Source: Babylonia areolata
Taxonomy: Eukaryota; Mollusca; Gastropoda; Neogastropoda; Buccinidae
Assembly (NCBI RefSeq): GCF_041734735.1
Contig: NC_134887.1
Coordinates: forward strand, 41,516,513-41,580,512
Reading direction: 5' to 3'
Length of the DNA stretch: 64,000 nt
Positions 10,133-25,143 of this stretch are shown here, one piece after another. The notes beneath the pieces were generated by a model. The model worked only from the letters and a program-made list of their open reading frames with translations, was not told the DNA's origin and did not search any database. The translations under genes were made by a program, and so were the position numbers. Position 1 is the stretch's first letter. Every line of letters starts with the position of its first letter.

Positions 10133-13100
10133 TCCCTCTCCCTCTCTCTGCACCAGTGTGTGTACTACTAGTAGTAGTAATTAAGTTAACACATTGCCCT
10201 CTTTCCCATATCCCACTCATTGCATTCCCATCTTCAACCCAGTACATTCCATGCCCCCTCCACAATTCCACCCTTCTTCTAAATCCCCACCAAGTACCAT
10301 ACCACTTTTTTTTTTCTTTTTTTGATCACGTATGAAAAAAAGTGTGTATGTCGTAACCCTGATTCAGTTGCCTGTGTGTATCTATTATTGTAATTAATGT
10401 GTGTTTTCATGCAAGTGTGTGGTTTCTGGATTGGTAGTATGTCATTCCATTTCTTGTCCGCAGTTAATTAGTTCTGGACGAACACCACTAATTTAGTAAA
10501 TATATAATGAGTGTGTTTTTGTATGCCAATATTATCAAGAGTGCACTGATTTAACTAGAATAGACTTCCTGAATATTTGAAAAGATGACAAGATTTACAA
10601 CTCTTCATGCATGCATCATCTTGCTTTTTTTTATAACATAATTTTGTAACTACCTGTAAAGTAAACTGAAAAGTCATGGAAAGTATAGGATTAGGAATGA
10701 CTTAACATCTTAAGTTTAAGGATTGACAGATAAAATAAACCATGTGTTGAACTGATATTATTTATTATTACTAGTGAAAAGGTAATCCCATGGGCCTGTG
10801 CATGATATACTCAACTTGTGTGCATTCACATTGAAGCAAACTTTTCATTGCCAGAAAAAAACAAAAACAAATGTTGTTGTTTTTTATTGTAAACAGTAAA
10901 TATACTTTGGATCTAAATCAGCATGTTCACTTTACATATCAACATTATTGTAAGTAATTGCAATGTCAGTTTGAACATTTGGTTATGTGTGGTTTTGTAT
11001 TTGATACTCAAGTTTTTGTTATCATTGTACATTCCAGCGCACATTAGGTTTTTAAAAAAATCATGTTTCTGAGGATAAGCAAAAAACAATATGTATTGTT
11101 ATTTGTATTGCATAACTCCACTCTCACATTTCCTCATTTTAAATACCAGGTCATGTAAATTGTTTTCAGTGACAGCTGTTTTGGTGCATCTTGATCAGTG
11201 TCTACCTTTTTTTTGTTTTCATTATGTCACATATGGGTAATCATAAATATCCATGATGCTGCTTAAACATCAACATAATTTCTTGAGTGTGTTAGTAATT
11301 TCATTAGTTGATAATGTAAAGTTTTAAACAAAACAAAATCATCCAGAGATATACACATTTAAATACAAGTTTGAATAAGACAGTAACATCTTAACAAATA
11401 TATATGTTGGTGTTAATTTAAAATGATACTTGGATTGGAACACTGCCACAATAGACAGCTGAAAGTTCAGTTACTTTTCTCTCCTTTTTTCTTTGGTAAT
11501 TTAACAACAACAACAACAAAAGCATTTGCACAGTTATAAACTGGTGTTAGTGGGTTGTAAAAAAAAAAATTGGAACTTGCTTGACCAATTCTTTCAAGAT
11601 AAGCATCGTACATTCAAAACAAACAACACATGAACTAATGAAGTAAACTGGTCTACTTTCATAATGATAATCCTTGTTAGCCAAAGTTTGTAGCTTTGCT
11701 CCATTTCAGAGATAGCAAAATGGCACTTACGCATGTAAGTGTAAAGTTACTCTAGATTTTTTTGGCAATGTGAGGTTGGAAATGTTCCAGGTAAAACTTC
11801 ACAAAGACTGAAGAAAAACCAAAGAGCATTTATTAACTCAGCTTCGATAGCAGATATTGCCTTTGCACACTACTGAAAACAAGTAATATATCATATGGTC
11901 TAGAATCTGATATGGTGTCCAGTTTTTGTGACATGCATGATGAAAAATCAACCTTTTTTATTTTTTTATTTTTTAAATATTTTTTTAACAGTTTTATTGC
12001 ATGCACTCACAAAATACCATTTTGATGTAAACATGTCTGCATTTGCTTTTATCTAACTCTGGGTTTTTTTGGTTTTTTGTTGTTGTTGTTTTTTTGTTGT
12101 TTTTTGTTTTTTAATAATAATAAACTAAGTGCTCATAGTCACAACTTCAACACTAGCATTTATAATTGACTGTTTAATGACCATATCTATATTTTGTAGC
12201 TAAGTATTAAAACTTTTTATATAAAGACAGTCAATAAAGGTATTAGAAACACAAACGAAAAACTGGTTTCAGACAAATAAAAACAAACTTTGCAACAAAT
12301 GGATTACCCATATCTTCACAATATTTATTAATATTTTTTGTGTATAAAACTCAAAAGTGTAAATAAAAAGAAGTGTTGTTGTTTTGTCCTGGATATAAAG
12401 TGTGCATGTGCATCATGGACCCTGCAAATTTCGAAGACAAAAATGTTGATGGGAAGAAAAACATGACCTGAGGGAGAAAAAAAGCATTTCAGGTGAAGAA
12501 TTAGTCCTAAAAATGTTGCAGGGCTATATGTGAACAGGTAAAAGAAATCTCATGATTTGAAGAGGACAAAATTGGTGTGTGTTTTTTTGTTTTGTTTTTT
12601 TGTTGTTGTTGTTTTGTTGTTGTTGTTTTTTGTTGTTGTTTTTTAATTGTTATTTAAATCTAACTTTTTTGAAAAATACAGAATATTAGTTATTTGTAGT
12701 GGGGGGAAAAATCAAAACTAATAATATAGTAATAAAATAGAAACATTTATTGCATTTATTCATTTTTCTTTTGATGATTTCGCTACTGTCATTTAACAAA
12801 AGTTATACAGTATCCATAAGCAAATGACAAAATATGAGTATCTTGTTGTTTTGGATAATTCCACTAACCATTCCATATTCATTGTATTTACACAGATACA
12901 TGTAAAAACAATCACCACACATAACAAAACTGAAACAGAAAACAATTGATAAATACTCTTCTGAACATAACTTAATGACAATCGACAGCTTGACAGCTGA
13001 ACTACTTTTAAAGAACTGTTATCAGACAAAATCAGACTTAATCAGTTAACTGAATAAGTAAATTCAAAATACAAATTTGAAGCAACTTAAACAATCTAAC

Positions 13101-14406
13101 AGCATGTTTATATTTAAACTAATTAATGTGATATTGGGATAGGAATTTAGGAAGAGTGCCAGTTGTTGAATGACAACTGAAGTGAAAGTTTAGTTTTGTT
13201 AAAATATTTTCTGTGACAGCATAAGCTGCTTGTGAAGTTACACTTATGAACCACAATTTTGGATTGTAATCTAAAAGTATTGAACTGCTCTGACCTTTTT
13301 TTTTTTTTCTTTTTTTTTTTACAAGGTAAGAATCATGCATTCTTGATACAGCATATGAACTTAATAGTTGACTGTCATATTTATAATCATTTTTTTCTCA
13401 AGTTCATAACTTCACTCCAATTCAGAGGCAGGAAAATGCAAATCGTTGGTGTGAAGTTCTTTGATTAAAAATTTTGGCAATGCAAGTCGTACTTTATCAG
13501 AAATGGGTGTATTTTTACTATGAATTCTTACTTAATTTGAAGAAAATATTTTGGTAAATATTTCATAATGGAGCTCGCCAGCTTAATACTAATAGTTAAT
13601 AATTAAATATATGGAGAAACTATATATGAAAGAATCTTATTTAGTCAGCTTCAACAGCAGGTTTTCTTGTGTGAAGTTACATTATTAACCCACAGAACAC
13701 AAGGAGAATATTAGTATTAGCACAAAAAGTATGAATATTTTGTTTTTAATCTACACAGTGTAACTCTTTTTTTTTTCCAATGTATACAGATTTTTTTTCT
13801 TTCTTAGAAATAATTATGATAATGTAACAGTATGTTCGTTACTGATACTTACATCACAACATAGCATGCAGGGTTCCACTGAAAATTATGACAAAAACAA
13901 TTTTGCCAGAGTTTGTTGTTTTTAATGTGCCTTAGCAATTGAGATCAACAATAAATCAAACAATCCAACTGTATGCTGTCCAGTCATAATAACTTCCAGG
14001 AATGTGAGCGCTACCAGGAAACATGTAAATATGCACTTTGCCATTTTATTTAAATTATAGAAAAAGAATGTCTGTTATATGGGTGCAATTGCTGCAGAAA
14101 AACCCACAGCCCATTCCTGAGGTATGTGCAAAATCAGAGAAACTAAAGTGAGGGAAAGGTGTGATGTCCCCAGCAATGGCTGTTATGACGCCACTGCCAG
14201 TGTATTGCCAGTGTATTTGACGACACATTGTTGGGAGTGGGGGAGGGGGGGGGGGTACCACGCCTTAATTTTGATAATGAAAGGCCTGTTTTTCATCAGT
14301 GTTGACCCAACCAGCTCTGCGTTTCTTAGACTTGTGAATCAATTACCATGTTGGTTTGGGGGGGGGGATCACTTTCACACACTCATACACATGCGTGTGC
14401 ACACAC

Positions 14407-14472
<66 letters not shown>

Positions 14473-17400
14473 GAACACGCACATTACAAAATTACAAAGA
14501 CATGATACTGTTAATTTGTTATTGTAAAGGTTGCTTTTTCTTTGTTTTTTATTTTTTTCCAAACTTGGTCCTCAGAAATTGCCAAATGCCCCCCATGTTT
14601 TCAGACAGAAGGTCATGATAGCCCTCAGATTTGAGGCCTATAGGAAACATTGTTCTTTCTATTGTGCATTTGTTAGTGTGTGTGTTTTGTTTTGTTTTTT
14701 TTTGTTTGTTTGTTTTTGTTATAGCTGCCCCCTCCCCTGCTTCAATGCCCTTTTTTGTTTCAGTCCCTGTCAGTGTCACATCCTTGAACTTCTCATTTCT
14801 TAAAGATAAACAAACAAACAAAACATCAAAATGTAATATCAGATGTGTTGTTTTTGACATAATCAAACTAATTCAGGAAATTCGTTCATGATGAAATTTA
14901 CTTTTGCTTTTAACAAGGACAGTGTATAGACATTTTACTACTGATGTACTATTGTAGGGTTTCATTTGAAAACTCAGAAACTTAGGACACATATCCTACT
15001 CCTTGCTCAAGGAAAAGCATTAGGACATTTTGGAAATGGTCCTCTAAAAATTATTTAAAGTAATATTTTTGTCAAATAGGTCTAGATTCTGATTGGTGCC
15101 AAATTTTGGTGAAATTTTTAACATGAAAAACTGTTTTAATTACACTATTAAATCAGATTTTAGGAAGAAAATTTCCTTTTCTTACCATATTTACAAGTTT
15201 CAACACAAATTACAATTTTGATGTGAACATGTCTGCAAACACTTGTTTCAGTTTCAACGTTGAATTTTATACACTCTTCATAACGTTAAGTAACACCTTG
15301 ACATTTTGGAAACAATTTAATGAATGTAATTTTGTTTTACAAGTTTTCAAAATGTTGCTGTAAAGTCACTTGATGAAGTTGTTTGAAACAGAAGAATGAA
15401 AAAAAAACTTATTCAGACAAAAGAAAACACGATTTTGCAACATGCAAACAAAGTTAACTTCACAGCAATGTATCTTTCCCAGTATTCTCAAAAGCTTTAA
15501 ACAGCAAGAAGTGTAAAATCATTGTTTTGTCCATTTACACAATCATAACAACAATAAAACAGAACAGGTGTCAAATGCCTTGCTAAACAGGACTTTGACA
15601 AATGATAAGCTTTAGCTGAACTTTTCTTCTTTTTTCACAACAGAAGTCTGAATTGAAACCTTCATCACCAGCAAAAAGTGCAATGACTTAAGTTTGTTAA
15701 AAGTATTTGGACTTAGTTTTTGCAGTTTGGAATGTCTTATATGTCATTAGTAGCAGGCCGGTATTGTAATTTTTGTTAACTAAAATGGTTACTAAAATTA
15801 TCATTAAGTGGCCACCAAACAGAATGCCTCAAAATGTTATGTCTCTTTCTTAGACTAAGAGGGACTGGTAAAAAAAAAAAGAAGAATAAAGCAATAAATG
15901 AAAAACTCACATATAATGAAACATGACTCCAGTTCCCAGTGGTATCTTCCCCTTTCATCCCATTGAAATGTCCACAAAAAAAGACAACTGTCTTTTAGGA
16001 CCTGGAGCTCAGGACAGTAGTAAGTGATTCAAAAGTGAATGCTTAAGGGGGATTGTGTGTGTGTTTGGCTGGTTGGTTTGGGGGTGGATGAGTTGAAATG
16101 ACCAGCAGGATGGCCATTATACATTATTTTAGTTTCCTTTTTTTAAATCTGAACATGCACTGCAACTGCAAGGACTAATAATAGTAGTGTGCTGTTACTA
16201 AAAGTTGACTGTTACTAAAAGTTGAAAAACAACAAAACTTGTCATTGAGGGAGGGACAGATACAAAGAATTGACTCCAGAACAAGGGACAATTTGAACTG
16301 ACTTCAGAACAAGGGACAATTTGAATTGACTTCAGAACAAGTGAGAAGCATTTTATTGTGTGTTTGGCCTGTTATTCTTGGTGCCATCAATTACTGTGAA
16401 AAGATCAAAACACTTGTATGCATGTTGTTCATAACTCACAACTGGGTAGTCATCATTGATGTAATGTTTTAACGAAAGTGTTTTTGTAAATCACCTAGAG
16501 CAGATTTCTGGATAGTGTGCAATATTATAAGTATCCTTTATTATTATTAGTCACCTTTCAGTAATGGAAATTTTTAGGGGGAGTGGGGGGGGGGGGGGGA
16601 TGCAGAAAGTTGAGAAACTTCTGAAAATTGTAAAAGGAAAAAATTCCCACTAAATGTAGGAATTAGATATAATTATGGTTTTACTTTTAGCAATTTTTAT
16701 GCAAAATTTCTTTGTCACAGTTAAATGCAAGGTGTGTGCAACAACACTGTCAACAGTGATGTTATTATTATTTGCCTGCTGTCTCCACTACCGTAGTGCA
16801 TGTCATTTGATTTAACCACTGAGCTGAATAGGACTAATATTGAGCTCTATGCAGTTTACACCACAAAACAGTGGTGGTGACAGCGTTAGATATTGACCAA
16901 GAGTTGCCAGATGAGTGGAGCCTCGAGGTGACAGTAGACCGAATAGATCAGCCACGAAACTGTATACACGTGTTCAGTGCTGTCAGGCCTGCAGCACCTT
17001 GCTTTGCCTGAAGACAGGCGGCCCCAGGGCGGTGACCTGGATTAGCCAGGCGGCAGCAGTGCAGGGCAGGCCGGCACCAAGCCACCAAGTACCAGCCACC
17101 GCTCAGCTTGTGTGTCTCACATTGCAGATTGAGAGCTCTCCTCCATTTGGCCCCACTTGCAGGCATGCAGGGAATTCACCCCGGTCTCCTTCCTTCCCCG
17201 GCATTTTACACACACACACACACACACACACTGCCAGCCTGCCCTGACAGTGCTGCCCCGCCTGCCACTGAGACATTGTAGCAAAGAGGGTGGGGGTGAG
17301 GAAGGGGGGTTGGCTTTAGGAGGGAGAGCTGTTTGATCAGCTCCTGTCTGGCAGATGGGTGTCTGCAGCAGGAGAAGGAATGGGGAAGGGTTGTGAGGGG

Positions 17401-20400
17401 TGGGGTGGGGGTGGGGCTCCCATTTCTGTGATTGACAGCAACCAGTCGCCTTCACTCAGAAAAGCAGTGGGGAGGGAAGGCAGGCAAGCACGCAAAATCG
17501 GTGAAAGTGTAATCAGCAAGGATGACCGCGCCTGGTGTAATCACTTTGGTTTCCTTGCTGATCAGGGCAGACTTTGTTTTTTCATTATGTTGACTGGCTC
17601 TTCCTCCCAATCCTCCCAAATCAGGAAGGTTTGTTCTGGCTGTTTGTGCAGCCATGGAGAGCAGTTCCTGTTTTGTATTTCTTATTTATTGCTTTCCAGC
17701 CTGGTCAGTTTCAAGATTTCATTTTCAGTCCCATGTCTGAAGGTTAATCATATACTACAATAGAAAATGATGTCACTGGATTATTCATGAGTTTGATCCT
17801 GCATCTATCCAAATCAGTAAAAATCATACACACAGGGGGTTTTTTTTTGTTGTTTTTTTTTTTGTTTTTAAATTCAGGTGTCTAGTCTCAAAATCAAAAA
17901 GAAAATTGTAATGTCCTGTATACAATGTATTTATGTGTGTGTGTGTGTGTGCGCATGTATATGTATCTCTCTTTTTTTTTCTCCAAATGATTCACATTTA
18001 AAGTTTAAATTAAACTATAATTGAATACCTTCCAAAACCGTGCTTTTTAAAAAAAAAAATTATTTATATTTTGTGGTCCTTTAGTTTTGGTCAGGGTGGG
18101 AGGTGTCAGAGACATTTTTGACTCACTTGTGTAAACAAAGTGAGTCTATGTTTTAACCCGGTGTTTGGTTGTGTGTGTGTGTCTGTGGTAAACCTTTAAC
18201 ATTGACATTTTCTCTGCAACTACTTTGTCAGTTGACACCAAATTAGGCATAAAAATAGGAAAAATTCAGTTCTTTCCAGTCATCTTGTTTAAAACAATAT
18301 TGCACCTCTGGGATGGGCACAAAAAAATAATTAAAAAAATGAAGCCTAATTATATGCAAACTGCATTTACTGTTATATTTATATTTTTTGTATTCTCTAA
18401 ACTTGGCACTTTGATCTGATATTCTGACCCAACAACAAGAGCAGTCATTATTATCATTTTTTGTTCAAACAGGAACTTCTTTTGCTAAGCATGGAAGTTT
18501 TATTTATTTTGCAAACGTTTTGGTGCAGATAGTAAAAAAGGGAAATTACTCTCTCTGTAATTAATGCAAGGGGACTTAATTTGCTTTAAACTGATCTTTC
18601 TCATCTTAAACATTACATTTTGAAATTATACTCAATACATAAAAAGCTTGTTGTTTTTTTTGTTTTTGTTTTTTTAAGTGTATCACAAGTGAGTCTTGAA
18701 GGCCTTGCCTCTCGTTTTGTATTGATTTGTTCTTTCTGTCCACCACTGCATGGCATAAGACTAGTATACAGTCACTGCTATAAGTGAACCAACTCGCACT
18801 ACACATGCATGGCTGTACACACGCGCGTGCACGCACACACACACACACACACAGAGTTTAAAAGTTAGGAACTGTAATGAGAATGAATTTAATGTGCAAA
18901 TAAAGAAGGAAAGAAGTATAATGTAGTTAAGGAAAGTGTATATTATATGATATGTATTATGGAGAATCATCAAAGATTCAAACTGAATATTAATAGTATC
19001 TCAGTAAATTGAATATTTACATATGTTTTTTTATATAATGCATCTTCATTATGATGTAACTTTATATAACTTTCCAAGTAGCAGGTTCGAGGTAGCTTCA
19101 GTGTGACAACCAGCCGCACAGTAGAGAAAAGACTACAATTGAAGCAGTCCTGGACAGTTTTCTTTAGCCTTTCTCATCTTGTTGCTGGATTGGTTTCCTT
19201 CCTTTTCTCAGTTGCAACACCACACTTCTTGTCCTTCTCTGCTTAAATGAACCACTGGAAATATCTGGTTCACACTCTTTTCAGTGTCAGTCTGTTTCAC
19301 CTTCTTTGTTCAGTGTCGATCGGTTTTATCTCCTGTGGTGCAGTCATGCATTGACTGGGGAAGTAAGGCACATCTGCTGTTCATTGTTACCTTGTATCTG
19401 TCACTGTGTCAGCTGTTGTTTTTGGCTGTTGGTCACATTTTTATGTCATTGACTGATCAAACTAAGTGAGCATTAACATTGTCAATCACTCTACATCACC
19501 AGTTTACCAAAAAAAATGGTAAGGGGAAAAATAGCAGAGACAGAAAGAAAGGTTATAATTTTAATTTAATTTATTATTTTACTTTTAATAAAATAGAACA
19601 TCAATACAAACTAAATCGGCTAAATAAAATAGAACATCAATACAAACTAAATCGGCTACCAGAACCTTATTTACCATACTGGTTTCTGTCATGAAACTTC
19701 CATGAGTCCCAAGTGGAGAACTGTTGACCTAGTCTGATTGAATAGATCTGTGCATCAATGTCACTCACACATCTGATATGATCTTTTTCTTCCTGTCGAA
19801 TATGAAATGCATACATGCATAATACTCATATCCTGCTGTTGTGTTTTCTGTTTAAACTCTATTTGTGATCATGTCCCAGCTGATCCAACAGATGATTGAG
19901 GTGGTGTTGGTTTTTTATTGTGTTAAAAACTGTTACGCAGTAAAAAATCAACCTCCTTTTAAATTCTACCCATTACTACTGGTTAAATTGACGTGGAATA
20001 ATGTTTAAACACCACCCTTGTTACATTCATCTTTTTTCTTTTTTTTTCTTTTTTTTTTTTTTAAGTCTTTATCCTGAAGCTGCTGATGTCACAAAGCTGA
20101 TTATTGAGGTTACATTTCTTTAGACCATTCATTGGAAAATGTAGTTTTTTTTTGTTTCCCAGACTGGCAGGCACAATGGCAGCAGCTAGGGAGATAGTGT
20201 TTCAGTGCTTGTTTGCTTGCTACATTTTTTTTTTCACCAGTTATAAATTGAGAATGAAATGTTATGATGAGCAGCCATCACTTCATTCGTTTTGTTTTCA
20301 CTTTTTAATTTGAGAACCTGGAACAGTATGGCGATCATTGTGGTGTGTATGTTGTTTTCAGAAGTGGAACATGGAACATGGGATCGAGACAAAGACAGTG

Positions 20401-23400
20401 GCCTAACTTACGAGTGTCGAACCTTGCTTTTTAAAGCACTCCACAACTTAATTGAACGGTGGGTCTTTTGGTTATTTCAACATCCTCTTTTTAATGACAT
20501 AGTAAGATTATTGCAATAATGAAATGTGGTAGTTTTTAAAAGTAGTATGTGTGCATGTATTAACATTTGATAAATGTACAGGTGTACACATATTGCAAAG
20601 ATGAATGAAATCTTCAGTGAAACAGCTGGGAGTGGTGTCAGTCCTAGTTGTGAGTGGTGTTGAGAACAAGCATGTCCTATGTGTTTGGTGGTGTACTGTT
20701 GTCCGACGTTAACCACTTGGTACACCATAGTTGACAGTCAGTAGGACACTTATTCGTGAAATAGTATGAAGGTGATATGTTCAGCCATTCATTTAATTAC
20801 ATGTGTAACTGTCAAAATTGTGTACTGCCAGGGAGTTGTTACAGTACACAGTTGGAAAGATGATAATTGCTGTGTCCAAAGTACAGCAGCAGGTACATTC
20901 AATTTAATAGGTCTCCACAAATTTTTCGTTGAGCGAGAGCCTTTATATTTGGTGAGCAAGTACTTTGAGTGCTTTTAGATATATATATATATCAGGTGAG
21001 TGAGTGCTTTTCACATTGGCCTTGTTATACACATATCTTTTCTCAAGTTTTCCACTCTTGACAGAATTAGAATCACATCAAATAGTGGGAGAGACTATCC
21101 AGCAGGTGTATCTACATTATTTATTCACTGTTTACATAGCTACATCGCACAGAGAATTGTGCAGCCTGATGTACGAGAGAAACAATCAATACTCATCAAG
21201 TCACTCCTGTCACACAGTCAGCTTCCTCAGGCCTTGTCTCATCGACAATCCAGATGCTTCACACTGTTGAAGAATGAGGATTAACGCTGACACATAGAAT
21301 AATTTTTTTATGATATCTATATGTTATGCACCATCGCACTCGCTCCTTTCTCCAGGCCTCTTTGTTCAACTGGTTCCTTCATTTGGGAAAGAATTTGGGG
21401 TTAAATACGTGGGTGCAAAAAAAAGAAAGAAAGAATGTCACTCAATTGGTTTCATCATGTGGTCTCTGTGACCACCATTACCTTCACATGCATGCATGCA
21501 GATGTTTTTCTCTTGCCTGTCCCCTTGGTCTGGACACAGCTGTCAAAACCAGATATTGAAGTCTGCATTAGTATTGCAAAATGTCCTCCATTTTCTGTTC
21601 ATTATTCTGCTTAAACCACTGAAGTCATAGTTAGTGCAGTGTAAACGTTTTGTCACGTTTTTACTCATGTGTAAATGAAATGAGTTTAGATCTTTGTAAA
21701 TTCTGAAACAATTTTTTTTCAGCCTGTTTATATTATAATGTCCCTGTCCCTGTTATTTTCACAGATGTCTGCTGGCCAAAAACTTTGTCCGCCTTGGCAA
21801 GTGGTTTGTGATGCCTCAAGACCATGGCACTGGAGACAGAAGGTAAAAGACTGCTGTGGTCAGGTTGGGGATGGAGGGGTAGGGAGTTCCAAGAATTAGT
21901 AGTTGTCTATCACAGTATCACTATCAGCCATGGCTTGGACGACAGAAGGGTGTTGTCCAGCATGAAACGAGTGGCCAACCATTCATACTACACGCTGAGT
22001 CCACTTGATTTTATGATGTTTGCTATTGATCTTTTGCAAAGCAGGAGAACAAGGTCTAGCTACTGATCACTGCTGTGTCAGCCAGCTGGCTTGCAACTGA
22101 AATAAAGCTCAGCCTTTGGTAAAATAAGGTCATTGGTACTGGATACATGATATAGAACATAATGAAATATTTCTGTAGTGCAGTCCTTGTATGATTCATA
22201 AGTCAAGAGAATGATTATGAAATATTCCTACTGTGCAGTCCTGTAGTATAATTCAGAGCTCTGGAGAATGATAATGAATTATTTCTGTGGTCTGTAGTAC
22301 AGTCCTCTACTTCAGAGCTCGGTGCACTTCACAAGAGGATGCTTTCGTCCCACCATTGTCCTCACGTTACGTATGACATGACGTCGGTGTGTGACTGGTT
22401 ATATAATAGATGTATATGTAACCTGTTCTAATGCAGTGACAGGATCTGCTTTGAAGACGATAGATCGGAGCAAAAAAAAATAGTTAAGTGATAGAAATGA
22501 TAAAAGTTGGGATTTTGTTCACTATTATTTATCTGTAAATATTATTGTAGATGCCACAAATTTAATCGATCATTCACTGTTAGATGACTGATATTCCAGC
22601 AGTAAGAAATGATCATGAATGGTTTGTCATGTGTCTGTCTGCAGCTGTCACCTGTCATTCTGCTTCCACTTCTTCCTGCACGGGGAGTCCCAGGTGTGCG
22701 CCAGCATAGAGGTGAAGCAGCACTCCCCGGTATGGCGCCTGTTCCCCCACCACCTCCACCTTATGCAAGATTCACAGGCCCACTTCCAAGGTCAGTCCCG
22801 CTTGTCTACAATCTGTTGTCTTTTTTTTTTTTCCCCACCCATCATCCCCTACCCCTTTAGGGATGCCATGGGATTTTTTCTTTTTATTTAAAAAACCCAA
22901 AAACCCAGTACCCCCAGTTTATAGAAATAGTGTGCTAGAAATTATCTCCTGTCTTAATCTTTCACTTTCAGACAGTAAGGTGTGGGTAACTGTTCTTGGT
23001 TACTGGCAAATCTTTTTTATTCAGTACCCCCCACATTTTAGATATTGTGTGCAAGAAATTATCTCCTTTCTCAGTCATTCACTTTCAGACGGTTAGGTGT
23101 GAGTAACCGTTCTCATTTACTGGCAGATCTCTGTTATACAGTGGGTGTGCACACGCCCTCGCTGCAGTGCTCAGAAGATAGTTGTGTTCTCTGTGGCGGT
23201 ACAGAAGATAATGCGTGACTGTGTAGATGTTGTGTGTGGCAGCCATATTGGCCCCCTTCGGGATGAGCGCCACGCTGACAGGGCAGACGTACCGGGACAC
23301 GGACCCCCACATCCGCCTGCTGCTGCAGCAGTGGAGCCAGTACTTCCCTTTGGACACAGACGACAGCAAGGAGCTGGACCCCAACCAGCTGCCCAACTTT

Positions 23401-25087
23401 GTGGAGGTCATTGTGGGTGAGTGGACCATGCTGGGTGGAGGGGGAGTACAGGGTGTGTGTAAAAGCCAGTTGTAACAAACACTGCATGAGTGGGAATGTT
23501 TCTGTCATATACAGATTTCTCTTCTGACATGGTGAAATACTGCATGGTGGTGTTCATGTATTTTACGATTTTCCATTTTGGCAGAGTAAGTTTGTTTTAT
23601 GTTTTGTTTTTTTGCACACTTTGTTAAGAACCCCCTTGACTCAGTCCAGAAACTTTTCAGTTCCATAAAAATATGTCATTACAGTATCATACCTGACTTC
23701 TTTCTGCATGTTCACTTAAAGCAGATTTCTTCTTCTGTTTTTTCTTTCTTTTTACATGACTAAGTTGTGGTCATCCACTTTTACATTATGATACTTGGCT
23801 TGCAGTTGAGCATACTGGATATCTCCTTTCATCAGTTTAGCCATTCAGCTTGGTGATATTTTCCTTCATTCTTAGTAATATTCATATTTCTTTCATTCAT
23901 TTACCCAGTTTCTCTAATAAACTTTATTGTTTATGGAAATAATAATTTTTTTAAAAAAAGGAAATTTTTGTATGCCGCTGTTTGCAAATGTTGACTATAC
24001 TTCTTTCATCATTTTGAAGTTCTGCACAGACACTTTGTTAGATTTCTACACAGTCTGGTCTTAGATAGTGATGTCTGTTGTTTGTTGACAGAAGCCTTTC
24101 ACATGCAGTAAGTCATCACAGACCAAAACTGTGATCATCATTTTCCTTTGCAGCGGGATACCGCATGCGCTATCCCTCCAGCTACGTGCTGATCTGTGAC
24201 ACGGAGGAGGCGATGGGGCGAGCGTCATCGGTGGCCGGGGCGGGGGACAGTCTTGCGGGGCGAGGGCCAGGCCTGGGTGCTGCTGACCTCTACCCTCCCA
24301 TGACCCCGCCCCACTCCCCTCACCCTCACCCTCACCCTCACCTGCACGGTGAGGCAGGAGGAGGTGGCGGAGGGGGGGAGAGGATGGGGTTTGGGGAGGG
24401 CAGACAGTCGCGGTTACCCAGCATCGGCCAGGTGTTGAGTCACCACATCACGCAGAGGGTGGCTCAGGACTCCACGTTGACGACTGGCGCCGCCCCCATC
24501 CCCTCAGCAAGGTATGCACAGTTAGTTAGCTCGGTTCAGCCTGCCACCCTCTCTTCACCGCTACACATGAGCATAGGGAAGGGGACTGAGTGTCTGCTTA
24601 GGCATGTGCATTGATATCATCTGTGTCTGGTGTTGGTAGGCTGTGTAGGACTCGAGAACAGACAGTGATTTTTTTTTTCTTTCTTTCTTTCCCATTTCCA
24701 GCCATGACAAATACAGTGTATCACACAAAAAGATTAACATAATTATGGAGGTGGTTCAGGGCAGAATTAATGTTTTGTTTTTTGATGATTTGGCGATTTT
24801 TGTTTTTTGTGTATTTGATATCATAATGTTATGTCTTTGTTGTGTGCACATGCACACACGCACACATGCACACACGCACACGCACACGTGTTGATACGCC
24901 ATGCACTGAGAATGTCAGCTGTGCTGTGAAGACTGAGAGATGATGATGGTTGGACATTGCGTTGACAGGAGTCAGGAGACAGGAGGGGGTGAGGAAAGCA
25001 GTACATCAGGATTGTGGACATTCTCTGACCCTTCCTCCAAGGTTCCCTGCAACTGTGCAAAGTCAGTACTTTCTCTTTTTGTCTCTG

Positions 25088-25143
<56 letters not shown>

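Larger units (their letters stand above)
9319..20361 (+). other. MED13 intron 2, 11 kb
   Basis: Long AT-rich first-half intron. Contents: CT and CA microsatellites (9834-9863, 10098-10131, 14399-14468), many poly-T stretches, a three-copy diverged repeat (see 11690-15560), a 32/33-bp triple repeat at 16256-16345, a GC-rich block at 16900-17560, a MITE-like element at 18120-18695, and a two-copy 34-bp repeat near 19590-19658. No coding exon with similarity to MED13 or another gene was found. Confidence 0.8.

Noticed and set aside
16915-17247. 110-codon frame in the GC-rich part of intron 2
   Set aside because: No similarity to any family recognised and it ends in a CA microsatellite; phases do not fit as a MED13 exon with exons 2 and 3.
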